64,000 nt of DNA. Origin: Aphrophora alni (taxonomy: Eukaryota > Arthropoda > Insecta > Hemiptera > Aphrophoridae). Position numbers and translations under genes: made by a program. Under the pieces are notes generated by a model. It worked only from the letters and a program-made list of their open reading frames with translations, was not told the DNA's origin and did no database searches. Position 1 is the first letter of the stretch; every line of letters starts with the position of its first letter. This document shows positions 1 to 11,363 of the stretch, in pieces. The DNA lies in NCBI GenBank assembly GCA_963513935.1, contig OY740771.1, positions 10,321,138 through 10,385,137 on the forward strand, given 5' to 3'.

Positions 1-503
1 TACGTTTGGTATACTTGTTGGGTTTATTTTAAAGGATATTTTAGCATGTTTTTTAGACATTACATTCATACTAGAATAAGTTGTTAAGCCTAAATAGACA
101 ATTTCTGGTTTTAGGGTTATAGGCCTAATTGTGATAAATCCTCCCACTACAAAATTGCAATATTCCCCCACCTTACATTTTCTTTTAAAAAAACTATAAA
201 TACTTAACTATACAGACATGGGTTATTTGACTAAAGGTAGAAAGATATCACCAAAAAATACTCATAGTTTAAGTTTTAGCCAACATTTTGTCTTTTTAAG
301 CTAGAGCAAAACAATAATACACTTTAAATACAATAGGGCACCTCCAATCTTACAAAAATATATATAATCTATTTTGTGACAAGGAGTTAAAAAGTTTTTA
401 GAGAAACTAAATATTTCACTTAATCTATTGTAAAAAAAATGCATCTACTATTTTATATTAGTTTTACTATTTACTACATTATACTATACTGATTAGATTG
501 TTG
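1..503. other. Non-coding flank, nothing recognised
   Basis: AT-rich sequence with no convincing reading frame, repeat or RNA. It may be intron of the minus-strand gene suggested by the exon-like segment at 632-680. Confidence 0.4.
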
Positions 504-631
504 CTACATCCCGCCAAAACCGGGACATCTGGCATACACACCCCCACCACTTAAATATACTTGTTCACTGTTCCCCAGGTTACCACCCCTCCAAAATCTA
601 AAGAAGCATGTACCAATTTTTAGAAACTTAC

Positions 632-680
632 CATTTACATCGTGGATTATGAAATTTAGCGTACTACCCTGTTGTGCCAT
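632..680 (-). CDS. Possible first coding exon of an unrecognised divergent gene
   Basis: On the minus strand an ATG at 678-680 opens MAQQGSTLNFIIHDVN, followed by a strong donor (ATG|GTAAGT, GT at 631-630) after 16 codons plus one base. The open frame runs on to 504 but becomes low in complexity past the donor, which fits read-through into an intron. It lies about 500 bp from the Fsn start, head to head, as in a bidirectional promoter. I do not recognise the peptide and found no second exon, because the gene would continue off the left edge. It could be a chance frame. Confidence 0.3.
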
Positions 681-1130
681 CTTCGATATTTTATTTATCA
701 ATCTGGAAAGTCACACATTCACTTCACTGCATAAATATGAACTAAATAATTCATAAACTAGAGGAGTGACGACGGAGCACTTTACGACGAACGGTCAAAA
801 TGGCGACGAAAACACCACCACCAAACATTATTGAACTTCACTACACATATTTTTTTAAACAAGAACATAAATTTTACAATTAGCTAACCATAATGTCTTC
901 GTCATGTAAATATGTCATTTACAGAACTTCAATAACAGAACACTACAAAACAACGATTGCTAAACTTCCTTCTGCAAGTGCAATGTAAAACACACCTGAA
1001 TATGCTTGGCGGCGGGCACAAAGCTAAACACTAAACAGCTGATTGGGTAAAGCTTATCACGTGGTATTTTCTTGTTCCTTGTTTAAAACTACAGGAACGG
1101 ACCGGAAACACCTGAATTTCAGCTCCTGAA
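681..1130. promoter_or_regulatory. Putative bidirectional promoter / 5' UTR region
   Basis: This segment separates the Fsn start from the divergent exon candidate and is richer in G, C and CpG than the flanks. It contains an inverted CCAAT box (GATTGGG, about 1040-1046) and a perfect E-box CACGTG at 1058-1063, both just upstream of Fsn. No clear TATA box was seen. The promoter call is inferred from position and motifs. Confidence 0.4.
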
Positions 1131-1187
1131 ATGCTTTTTATTGGCTATTCTGTTCCATATGTTCCTTATTTAACCTCAACCGGCAAA

Positions 1188-1769
1188 ATGGTAGAAGAAA
1201 TAGCTGGGACGCTGCCTGATAATGTTTTGGAAGTGATATTTTCTTATTTAGACCTACATGAACTTAGAAACTGTTCTTTAGTGTGTAAAAATTGGTATAG
1301 GTTTTTGAATGATGAAAATAATGATGTGTGGAGGTTGCATTGTATTCGTAAATTAGCGGAAGAAGCACTCAAGTCAGACTTGCTTTCTTCAGTACCAACA
1401 TACAAGGCTAAGTTAAGAGCATTTTATCATGCATGGAACCCTAATGACTGTTCAAGAAATGTGTACATTAAACCTAACGGTTTTACATTACACAGAAATC
1501 CTGTGGCCCAAAGTACAGACGCTTCAAGAGGTAAAATTGGGTTTAGGCATGGTAGACATGCTTGGGAAGTGATATGGGAGGGACCTTTAGGGACAGTTGC
1601 AGTTATAGGTATTGCTACCAAAGAAGCACCTTTACAATGCCATGGATATGTTGCCTTACTTGGATCTGATGATCAGAGCTGGGGATGGAATTTAGTTGAC
1701 AACCACCTGTTGCACAATGGGGATTCACAAGGAAACTATCCTCTTTTAAACAATGCACCTAAATACCAG
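1188..1769 (+). CDS. Fsn: Fsn / FBXO45 homologue, coding exon 1 of 3 (F-box and most of SPRY)
   Basis: F-box/SPRY protein, substrate adaptor of an atypical SKP1 and PAM/Highwire-type E3 ubiquitin ligase that restrains synapse growth in insects (family knowledge). This exon gives residues 1-194: an F-box at about 5-50 ([18 protein letters not shown]) and the start of the SPRY domain ([19 protein letters not shown], then [19 protein letters not shown]). It ends in APKYQ followed by donor GTAGGC, phase 0. Joined to exons 9427-9517 and 23713-23807 the product is exactly 255 residues, the length I recall for Drosophila Fsn. I chose ATG 1188 (CAAAATGG context) because conservation begins there. An in-frame ATG at 1131 would add 19 residues. 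Introns of 7.7 and 14.2 kb are filled with transposons. Confidence 0.96.
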
Positions 1770-2067
1770 GTAGGCCTATGGTACTATGTTTGTTTATGTT
1801 ATTATCAGTAGTCCTACTTTAGATGTTATTTATGTAACAAGATTGAGTGTTTGTATGTATACATTTAAATAGCTCATTAAAAGTATTTGATAAGCTTAAA
1901 AAGTTCATATTTTGATAAGCTAAATAAGGTTAGGTCAAATGGGCCTAAACCTATTAAGCTTTTTATAAAAAGTAGATCCGTGAAATTTTTTTAGGTGTGT
2001 AACCTTTATTTGAAAAGGAAAAAAATAGTATTTTAATGTGATTTTGCTGTAAAAAAATGGATGAAAA
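1770..2067 (+). other. Fsn intron 1, proximal part
   Basis: Begins with donor GTAGGC. An in-frame stop at 1809-1811 would end translation if the intron were retained. Nothing else recognised. Confidence 0.6.
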
Positions 2068-3177
2068 GTGTAAATATGCAACGTAACATACATGTTGAAT
2101 ATTTGCTTCTATTTTGTAAAACCGTTAAATACGTACCTTATTATGTACAATAATTCACATCCTACTGATTATGGCATTTGTCCTAAACACAGTTTTCAAT
2201 GCATCAAATACATTATTTATATAAGAAAATAATTTTAAAATAGGGAATTCTGCTTAGGTTATGTTAGTTGAATCTATGACATCAATAAACTATTACCTCT
2301 GCATGACCTCCTGAATCTGTGAGCCCTTTATCTTGATGTAGAATCATATCTCTCTATATGTTTGGTGTATTAGGCCAGGTAAAGTAATATATATATATAT
2401 GACCTGACCTTCACGTAAATAACATGCCTACAAATTTCTTTAAACGGTAATTGTTTACATAAAGGTAACTGCTACTTTTAGGATTTTTTTATCATCTACT
2501 ACATACCTTACTTCTAAGGAATAAATAATGTTCCTATAGGCCTATAATCACCGGGCCAAATCTTGCGTACGTTTATTGACGTTAATGTCATTAATATGAA
2601 ATATTGACAGCATATCATATGATGTGATCTTAGATATAAACATTGAAATTTCGAGTAACCTATGGGATGTGAATGTGAACAATGGCCATTATGTATAACC
2701 TATAAACCCCCGTCAATTGTAAATTATAATTTTTCAGTGAAAAAACATGATCTCCTCAATGAAAACATTATTTATTCCTAAGTAGTAAGGTATGTAGATG
2801 ATTAAAAAAAAAAAAAGTCCAAAATTAACAGTTACCTTTAAGTAAACAATTACCCTTTATAGCCTACCTATTTATATTTTGCTTTAACCAAATCTTCGGA
2901 ATATTATTGCACAGTCAAATACATAAATCTAGGAGGCATGTAACATGAAACTTCATTCTCGATGTATTGGACAATGTAAATACATATGCAGGCCTACATT
3001 AACAACAGCAAAGTACAATCCATTTTCTTACATAAATAATGTATTTGTATGTTGAAAATAGTGTTGGCACAAATGCCATATCACTAAGATGTGAAGTGTA
3101 CATAATAAGATACGTATTTAACGATTTCACAAAATAGAAGCAAATATTCAATACGTATGCTATATTGCATATTTACC
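2068..3177. repeat. Large interrupted inverted repeat (foldback-like), block 1
   Basis: Two matching blocks face each other. The outer pair, around 2068-2220 and 3025-3177, shares GAATATTTGCTTCTATTTTG, the AAATACGTA stretch and GGCATTTGT. The inner pair, around 2443-2533 and 2760-2866, shares GGTAATTGTTTAC and GGAATAAATAATG. The middles of the arms have diverged or been replaced. No coding capacity. Probably a degraded foldback or long-TIR DNA element. Confidence 0.65.
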
Positions 3178-3309
3178 AATGAAAAGTATAAATAAATAAG
3201 TTTCTGTAAGTAAATTCTAGTGATATACTGTCACATTAGTAATTGCACATACATAATAACTTTTGGTAAGAATTTTTATTTTGCTGTGAGATATGAATAT
3301 TATGAGGTC

Positions 3310-3691
3310 AATATCGGTTGTACCTCCGTCTCGAATTTTGCAAAAATTATGAAATCATTAACTATTTAGGCCTACCTTTTTTTCAAACAATCAGATCATA
3401 TTTTTGTCGGAAGTCACAAAATGCATTAGTTTAGTAGAAAATAAGATTTATAAAAGTACAAAATCTAGCTTTGTAGGTTACGATTGCCATCGTTAATATT
3501 TATGACTACATTCATCAAGTCATTGACTGTATGATTGCTTGTTTTATTAGGCTTGGCTTGTGGCTAGGTGATTATATATACCCTATATAGGCATGTGCAT
3601 TACATCTTAATATTATGATGTTATATTATTGAAGAATCATCTCTATTATTACTTTATTAGGTCTGGTGAATAAATTATCTAGGTGACTGTC

Positions 3692-3760
<69 letters not shown>

Positions 3761-4216
3761 TACCTGGCTAGACTTTGCCTACATCATTTTCATCCCGTTG
3801 CGTAACTTACGCAATTTAGATGCTACTCAGTGTGAAGCCGATTTCATACTTTAATATTTCCTATTTTCTAATAAACAAATGCAATTTGTGACTTTAAAAG
3901 TATCCTCCAAAATTAAAATGATCTGATTGTTTGAAAATAAGGTAGCGATAGCACATTCACTAACTTGACTAACGAAGTCATAAATATTAACTTAGGCTTT
4001 CGTTATCAGAACTGGATATAACCAAACAACAGCTAGCTGTATTCCCTTGTTTTCTATGTGTTATTTGACAGTGAAAAAATGAAATGCATTTTGTGACTTG
4101 AAAGGTGTCTTCCGACAAAAAATATGATCTGATTGTTTGAATACAAAGTAAATACCCTACTTTACTATTACATGATTATTTATAGAAAAATCTGAGACTG
4201 AGGTACAACCGATATT
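3310..4216. repeat. Large inverted repeat, block 2
   Basis: The left arm opens with ATATCGGTTGTACCTC and includes AAACAATCAGATCATAT; both return inverted near 4120-4215. A further partial inverted copy lies at about 3885-4040. The sequence is related to block 3 at 4670-5185, for instance in the shared TTTATGACTACATTC stretch, so these are copies of one family. A (TA)n tract lies in the loop. Confidence 0.65.
3700..3758. repeat. (TA)n microsatellite
   Basis: About 29 uninterrupted TA units after an A-run. Confidence 0.98.
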
Positions 4217-4224
4217 TACCAATG

Positions 4225-4600
4225 GGTGTAATTAATAAACATGTTTTGTTTAATGTGAAATCGATATAACAGAATTTAACGTCATCTAATTTGATTTTTC
4301 ATCCAAGACAGATTACATAAGGTTAGGTTTATTGTATTATTAACATAATTCAACTATTATTTAAATAATATATCTCAACTATTATATATTAATATTAATA
4401 TTATTATTATTATATATATTCATATTGAAATCATATTTTAATACAATCTACAATGGCTCAAGTGATGTTCAATGATGCATGAATCTTAATATTTGATATG
4501 TTACCTTAATTATTAAAAAATAGGCTAATCAAAGTTTTTTTTTATTAACACTAGCCTATTTTGTAATTTGTTATGGATAAATTTAACGCTTAAAAATTTA
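4225..4600 (+). repeat. Diverged dispersed repeat, copy 1 (partner at 8370-8720)
   Basis: Shares an ordered series of short matches with 8370-8720 in the same orientation: ACATGTTTTGTTTAATGTGAAAT-like, then AGAATTTAAC, AAGACA, and TTTTTTTTNAACACT. Diverged, non-coding, function unknown. Confidence 0.45.
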
Positions 4601-4669
4601 GATAATTTTGCAATCCTTGAAATTAAGTTAAGAAAATCATTGGAAATCGTTTATTTCCCATATTATTTT

Positions 4670-5185
4670 TAAAAAATGAGATCATATTAGGTGTCTCAAG
4701 ACACTTTTGAAATACCAAAAATACATGGGTTTAGTACAAAATAAGAAATTTAAAAATACGAAATCAAGCTCAGGTTGTGAGTGCCCACGTTTATATTTAT
4801 GACTACATTCGTCAAGTTAGTGAATGTGTGATCACTTGTTTTATTAAGTCTGGCTTAATATATATGACACATGCGCGCATTACAGCTTAATAAATGACAT
4901 TGTATGATTGAAGAATCATGAGAAATAGGTTTGGGGATATATATACAGTCACATAGCAAAACCTAATAAACATACGTTTTACCATGACAAATATATGTTT
5001 TAATCATTGAGCGATGACACATTCACTAACTTGACGAAAATGTCATAAATATTAACGTAGGCATTCGTAACTAGAGCTGGATTTGTATTCGTAGTAAACT
5101 AACCAGGCCTGGATTTTGGTACTTCAAAAGTGTCTTGTGACACCTATTATGGTCTCATTTTTTTCAAAATAAGGTAGGTAGTAAA
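4670..5185. repeat. Large inverted repeat, block 3
   Basis: Arms of about 160-180 bp at 4670-4830 and 5005-5185. GAGATCATATTAGGTGTCTC and CGTCAAGTTAGTGAATGTGT return inverted at the other end with few mismatches. It is the better preserved relative of block 2. Confidence 0.7.
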
Positions 5186-6070
5186 TGATTTTCTTTACTA
5201 AATTTCAGGGCAAGTGTGATTACATAATTATGTAAATGTATGTTGTCGCCCTGTTTATGTTAAAATTCTACAGTTAAAAATGAGTTTCCATGGAAAAATA
5301 TTGTTTATTTTACATAAGCTTTTCCTAAGTGACCGTTTTTAGAAGTGAATGTAGAACGTACAAATTGTTATTGCAATGCATACATAATCTAGCCTATATG
5401 TATGTCTATTTGATAATTGTCATATTCAATTTTTACAGTGTGATTACAACAAAATTTTGTTATTTTTTTCATACGCTAGTCTATATTTTTTACTGATTTG
5501 TACTCATTTAAAACATATCTAAAAGGCATCTAGAAGAAATAAAGCATACCGATAATACAAGTGAGTCAACACCTGGCCTTGCTATTTAATTATTCCATTC
5601 TCTGTTTAAAATTGTATTTTAACATGTTGAAAATGTAAATAAGATGGTCATGGTGCTATATATTTAATAAAGATGCCTTTCTTGCTATGGGTTGGCCTTT
5701 TTAGTCTAAAGTTCTAAAGGTGTGAGCTTTTTAGTTTTTTATTTTTCCTCCCCCTATCATCACAATAATAAAGCTAGAACATTAAGTAACTAGTAAATAA
5801 AACATACAAAACTGCTACCTATATTAGCCTATGTATTGAAAAATTGAATCTAGACCTCACATGATTCAGGTAGTCGTCCTTTTAGTAGTTCTTTCTCCAA
5901 TTTTTTTTTTTCACACACCTTAAACCAAATTAAAAAAAAAATGTTTCTAATTTAGTTGACCTATGATTTTGTTGTCTTGTACCAACTCTGCCGTAATTTT
6001 TTTTTATCATTTACTGTAATGTTTTAATGTCCATTAGACTAGTGAAGATGTGGGAGTAGCATAATACATT
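5186..6070. other. Fsn intron 1, no recognised feature
   Basis: AT-rich intronic sequence. I see no coding segment or repeat boundary in it. Confidence 0.5.
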
Positions 6071-6079
6071 GAAAAACAG

Positions 6080-6180
6080 AACGCCAGCAACCGTGTTTGA
6101 ACCTACGCGACCATTGGCAGTATACAAGTCTGAACCACAGCGAGCCTAGCCTCAACCAATTGAGCCATATCGCTCATCCA
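6080..6180 (-). repeat. tRNA-derived SINE-like segment
   Basis: On the minus strand an A-box-like TGGCTCAATTGGTTGAG is followed by a B-box-like GGTTCAAAC about 70 nt later. The spacing is longer than in an ordinary tRNA gene and I could not draw a proper cloverleaf, so a SINE head or decayed tRNA copy is more likely than a working tRNA. Confidence 0.4.
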
Positions 6181-6419
6181 TCCCTTTTTGTAGGAATGTA
6201 AACAATGAAAGAAGCTAACACATGTGAATGAATTATTATTACTCCTTGTCATTGGTAGTTATTAACAGTACAATTTGTGAAAGAATATTGACAATGTGGC
6301 GACTATCATATAAGCTATTAATAATATGAAATTTTTTAATCTTTAGCTCATTTATTTAATTTAGCTCATGAATGCGATGAGACTGATGTTGATTAAATAT
6401 GAATATTATGGTATTTATA

Positions 6420-7692
6420 CAGGGTTATCATAAAAGAATAGTGGGGGTTTTGAATATGATTTAAATGAAACATAATTACTTACAGCTGATGTTTATTTAT
6501 CTATATCGTTGTCTGAACCTGTTTTTTTACATAACTAATAAATTTTGATATGTGCACCATTAGTCGCTCTGCAATCATCCAATCGATAATCAAGTTCTGC
6601 CTGAACGTTAGTTAACATGTCTTTGTTAACGATTGTCATTGCTTCATTAATCCTGTTCCTTAAGTGATTTAGGTCACAGATTTTTTCTTGATAAACAATG
6701 TTTGTGTACCCCCACAAGAAGAAATCGCAAGGTGTCAGGTCTGGACTCCCTGGTGGCCAGCATATAGGTCCTTGCTGGCATATCCATCGATGTCCAAAGT
6801 TTTCATTCAAATGCACTAAAGTCTGTGACAAATGCACTAAAGTGCAGAGGTGCGCCATCTTGTTGGAAATGAAGTTGTTGAATGTTTTCGAGTTCACCCA
6901 GCTGAGGAAAACAATAATTGATTATCATATCGAGATACACAATTCCAATAATTCTCTTTTCACCAAAGAAGAAAGGCCCTATCAGATGATTTTTCATCAT
7001 TCCACACCAAACATTAACTTTAGGCGAGTCGCGTATTTTCTCAAAAATTGTATGTGGGTTTTCAGACCCCCATTATGCGTGAATTGTGTTTGTTAACCGA
7101 CCCATTGATACAGACTGTAGCTTCGTCTGAAAAAATTATACCATCTCAAAATGATTGGTTTTCATCAATCTTGTTCACCATTTCAACAGCGAAATTAAAA
7201 CGTTTTGCATCATCATTAGGTTTTAATTCCTGCAATAGCTGGATTTTATATGCTTGTAATTTCAGTCTTTTGTGTAAAACTTTGTGAATTGTTGGTTTTG
7301 GAGTACCTGTCTAATAAGTTCAACTTTTTCGTTTGATACACTTGACCTGCCAGATGAATTTTGCTTTTGAAATGATCCAGTTTCTTCGAATTGTTTGAAC
7401 CAACGTTGTATGTTATTTTCATGTGGTGGATCTTTTCCGTATTCGTGTCGAAATTCACGTTGCACTGAAATTACATACTTTGAATTCAACCAGCAACAAA
7501 ACACACTTTGCTTTTTCTTTATTAGATAACATAATGATACACTCCTGAAAACATAAAACACACTACCACAACAATGCAAGAACTAATTTTGAGGTTACGA
7601 CAGCGGTTAAACAAACTTTTGGGTTCAAACACCACAAAATTTCTCTACTGTCTTCGTATGAATTAATGAAACCCCTCCATTCTTTTCCTATA
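6420..7692 (-). mobile_element. Degenerate mariner-like (IS630-Tc1-mariner) transposon
   Basis: A ~1.27-kb element bounded by imperfect inverted ends (CAGGGTTATCATAAAAGAAT at the left; a diverged inverted copy around 7665-7692) next to TA dinucleotides. Between them lies a broken minus-strand transposase. It sits in Fsn intron 1, antisense to the gene. Confidence 0.75.
6535..7579 (-). pseudogene. Broken mariner-like transposase
   Basis: Recognisable in pieces across three frames. An N-terminal helix-turn-helix part (7579-7262) shows NNIQRWFKQFEETGSF and GRSSVSNEKVELIRQVL. The first catalytic aspartate block reads FSDEATVCING near 7100-7132. The second is FQQDGAPLHFS near 6830-6870. The third is WPPGSPDLTPCDFFLWG near 6700-6755. 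Frameshifts separate these blocks and stops interrupt the middle, so no functional enzyme is encoded. The motif order fits a DD34D-type mariner relative common in insects. Confidence 0.85.
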
Positions 7693-9426
7693 TAATAACC
7701 TAACCCATCTTGCCATCAAATATTAGTTTTACAGGTTAAAAATCAAACAATGCCTTGCTGTAAAGTGACATGATATCACTAATAGTTATGTCTAGCCATC
7801 AAGTTATTACCACTCCTTTCGTATTTCGCTGTTAAAAAACTGGGGGCTACCTGTATTTATCATTGTTAGACTTACTTCAATGATGCAAGAATAAAGAAAA
7901 TGAACAGCAAACTAAATTAAAACTTTATTAAAAAAATTTTGGTGCAAAAGTGATCTATAAACATTTGTATATATTATAAAATGAGAAGTTGTATGGCATT
8001 AGGACTTGGAATTGACCATAGGACCTCTCAATTGAATCCATTGTTACAAATAGGCTATATACCCCCCCACTGATTGTTTTATACAAGATGTGAATGAAAA
8101 TAATATTTCTCTCATTTCTATCTTACAACCTTCCGTTATTAATTATTGTATTACCCTCAGGGTAAAAATATGGCCTACCGATCTTAAGAAGAAATAAAAA
8201 TTTTTACTCCTTACTCCACTTACTAGCTCGTCCAATGAGAGTTCACCAGGAGTTTGATTGTCATAAACTCTATACCTCATATTGCCAAGAGCCTCAAATT
8301 AATTACAAATTCCTTAAAAAACCTTTGGTAAAAATTTTACTTTACTATGAAATTGGAATATCATGATGGCTGTAATTAGTAGTAAGACATGTTTGTGTAA
8401 TGTGAAATAAATATAGAAAGAATTTAACCTTACCTAACTTCTATTTTTTGTCAAAGACATGTTAAGTAAGATTAAATCTATTATATTTACATGAAATACT
8501 GTTTACAGCCTATAAAACATTACTACTACAAAAATCATTATACAAACTGTATCATATGTTATGTGAATCTGGATAAATGTTTACGTCAATGGTTAAATGT
8601 AGTCAAAGTCTCGTTTTTTTTTAACACTGATTTATAATTTTATGTTTGACAATAATGGTTAAAAATTTGATTCTTTCATAATTTTTATGTCGAAATTTCA
8701 CAGTTAAAATTTTGTTTCTTTTAAAATATGCATAAAAGAGACTGTTTCAGAAATTATTATGAAATTTCCGAATTCCCGTTATGATAAGTACTTAACCTAT
8801 ATGTATAATATGTGATTTTTTTTAAATACTTAACTATATCCACTTATAATTATGCATATGCAGAAAGCAGTTCTACCACTGTTGTTATCAAAAACACAAA
8901 TAATTATTAGTGTTTGCTTGGTGGAGGCTCAGTGAATTAGGGTATTTGTGGGAGCTGAAGATTTTTGTGAAATTTATCTCGACCATTGGGCTTCAAATGA
9001 AGCCTGAGTAGAATATGAAATCAATTCTAGTCAGTTCACTTTTCATAATAGATCATTAAGGTTTGCAGTGGTTGGAGAGAGTTCTGTGTGGGTCCCATCG
9101 ACCCCCTCCCTCAAGTCAATGTTTGCTGTTACATAAAAGCAATTAAATGATAGTCTTTAAATTAGTTGTAAACAAAAATTATGCATTAAAAAATATTTTA
9201 TAGTTTACATATTTCTTTTTTTGGTTTCTTACAATAAACAATTCAATATATTAGGCCTACTACCCATGATATTTTATAAAAATCATAAATATTAAAAAAA
9301 AAACATTACTTATGAAAACTGTGCCAATTAAAAGGATGTTTTTTACCACCAAAATTCAATATTTTGTATAGAGCACAGTTTTCCAACTTCATTATGGTTT
9401 ATTCATACTTATGTAATATGTTCCAG
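7693..9426 (+). other. Fsn intron 1, distal part
   Basis: Mostly featureless AT-rich intron ending in the TATGTTCCAG acceptor. It includes the second copy of the dispersed repeat at 8370-8720. Confidence 0.5.
8370..8720 (+). repeat. Diverged dispersed repeat, copy 2 (partner at 4225-4600)
   Basis: Same order of short matches as 4225-4600, in direct orientation. Confidence 0.45.
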
Positions 9427-9517
9427 GTAGGAGAACGTATTAGAGTGATCCTAGATTGTGACGACAACACATTATCATTCGAAAAGAATTACGAGTTCCT
9501 TGGAGTTGCATTTAGAG
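9427..9517 (+). CDS. Fsn: Fsn / FBXO45 homologue, coding exon 2 of 3
   Basis: A 91-nt exon between acceptor TTCCAG and donor GTTAGT. It encodes [18 protein letters not shown] and [12 protein letters not shown], residues 195-224 of the SPRY domain. It enters in phase 0 and leaves in phase 1, so the next glycine codon spans the junction. Near-identical to insect Fsn as I recall it. Confidence 0.95.
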
Positions 9518-10087
9518 GTTAGTTTTAAATAATATTACAGTACTGTATGCAAACTATTCAAACTGATTTAAGGTAACCGTAGATGACAGACTATTTTGTT
9601 GGTAGGGAAAAATAGTTTGTTATTTCTGAAGCTTCTTAGAAGGTGGTCGCTCAGGTGATTGACAGTTTAGTTGTTGCTGTTTAATTGGTGCTGCCATGAA
9701 AGACACAGTATTGCAATTTCAACTGATGTACTACACTATTGTTAAGAATTCACTGAAAGAGAAGAGAACTGTGATTTTTGGTACTTAATTTCATTAGGCA
9801 GTGTTTTTTGTAGGTGAGTGTTCACATTTTATTCTATTACTTTCTTTTTTAACCTGACAAGTTTTTTAATTTACATTGAATGTCTATTGACTCATTTATG
9901 TTTTTGGTTGAAAAATGGTTTCCAATAATCAAAAGGGGATAATGTATAACAGCATTTCCTTAAAAAAACGAATTTACCTACGATGTTAGTAGAAAATAGT
10001 AATATAATTTTTACATTTTTAACTCGTAAATCAAGGACTAATTTTAATAATTGTATTACTCTTTTCTAATATTTAAACACCCTTGCC
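9518..10087 (+). other. Fsn intron 2, proximal part
   Basis: AT-rich intron, nothing recognised. Confidence 0.5.
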
Positions 10088-10932
10088 ATTCACTACATAA
10101 TTGTTGATAGCAGACTGATATTGGTTGTGTACAACTCTATACTTAACTATGGACTATTTATTTTGTCACCTATAAACCACCAACAGTCAAGACAGTGATA
10201 ACTCTGTGGAAAAATAAAACTGTCCCATTTTTTTTTTTTTAGTTAGCCTTTTTAGTCGGTTGTGTATAGGTGAATTCTATATATAGTGGAACCATTTGAC
10301 AGTCAAAATATTGTACAGTAGAACCTCTGTTAACCGGCCTCGGATCAACCGGTCCTCGGATTAACTGGCCTATATCGTAGTGTACTGGTTCGATGAGAGT
10401 TTCCGAAAATAAATTGTAATTGAAACACCAAAGCGGCAGCGAGTCAAACGACTTTGTCGATAGCGGTATCCCATTGTCCGTGGCGTAATAACACTGCAAT
10501 ATCAAAGCGATTCACTACATAATTGTTGATAGCAGACTGATATTGGTTGTGTACAACTCTATACTTAACTATGGACTATTTATTTTGTCACCTATAAACC
10601 ACCAACAGTCAAGACAGTGATAACTCTGTGGAAAAATAAAACTGTCCCATTTTTTTTTTTTTAGTTATGCCTTTTTAGTCGGTTGTGTATAGGTGAATTC
10701 TATATATAGTGGAACCATTTGACAGTCAAAATATTGTACAGTAGAACCTCTGTTAACCGGCCTCGGATCAACCGGTCCTCGGATTAACTGGCCTATATCG
10801 TAGTGTACTGGTTCGATGAGAGTTTCCGAAAATAAATTGTAATTGAAACACCAAAGCGGCAGCGAGTCAAACGACTTTGTCGATAGCGGTATCCCATTGT
10901 CCGTGGCGTAATAACACTGCGATATCAAAGCG
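10088..10932. repeat. Recent tandem duplication, ~422-bp unit
   Basis: The unit 10088-10509 is repeated at 10510-10932 with only a few differences (one inserted T near 10669, one A/G change near 10920). It contains flanking DNA plus the first ~190 bp of the Tigger-type MITE, so the MITE end is present twice. The duplication followed the MITE insertion. Confidence 0.93.
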
Positions 10933-11363
10933 GCAGCGAGTCAAACGATTTTGTCGATAGCGATATCCAATTGTCGGCAGCGTAAAAACACCGCGGCATT
11001 GGCACCCGTCTGTATAGCAGACATACAAAGGCAAAAACTTTTGATGGGCCGCTTTTTTTCCACGAATCAATTTAGTAACATTATGGACAATATAACATTT
11101 CTTTTCAGTTTTCTTCTTGTCTTTGACTGGTTATGATCTACGTACAGTATATACAGTAAATAAAAAAGAGCGAGTTACGAATACGGAAGCGTGTGTTGGT
11201 TTCGTTTGAGACGCGGTTAAATGTGTTTTAAAAGACTTGACAGAGGGGAATCTGTAAAAAAAAACTTTGTGACGAGTTTAACGGGAACCTCGGATTAACC
11301 GGCGAAACGGGCAACCGGCCCGGGTGTCAGTCCCGACTAGACCGGTTAAGAGAGGTTCTACTG
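10316..11363. mobile_element. Tigger/pogo-type MITE, left end duplicated
   Basis: Terminal inverted repeats begin CAGTAGAACCTCTGTTAACC (10316, again at 10739) and end in the inverted copy GGTTAAGAGAGGTTCTACTG at 11363, flanked by TA on both sides. Without the duplicated part the element is 625 bp. No transposase segment seen. The termini are those of the pogo/Tigger/jerky group. Confidence 0.88.
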
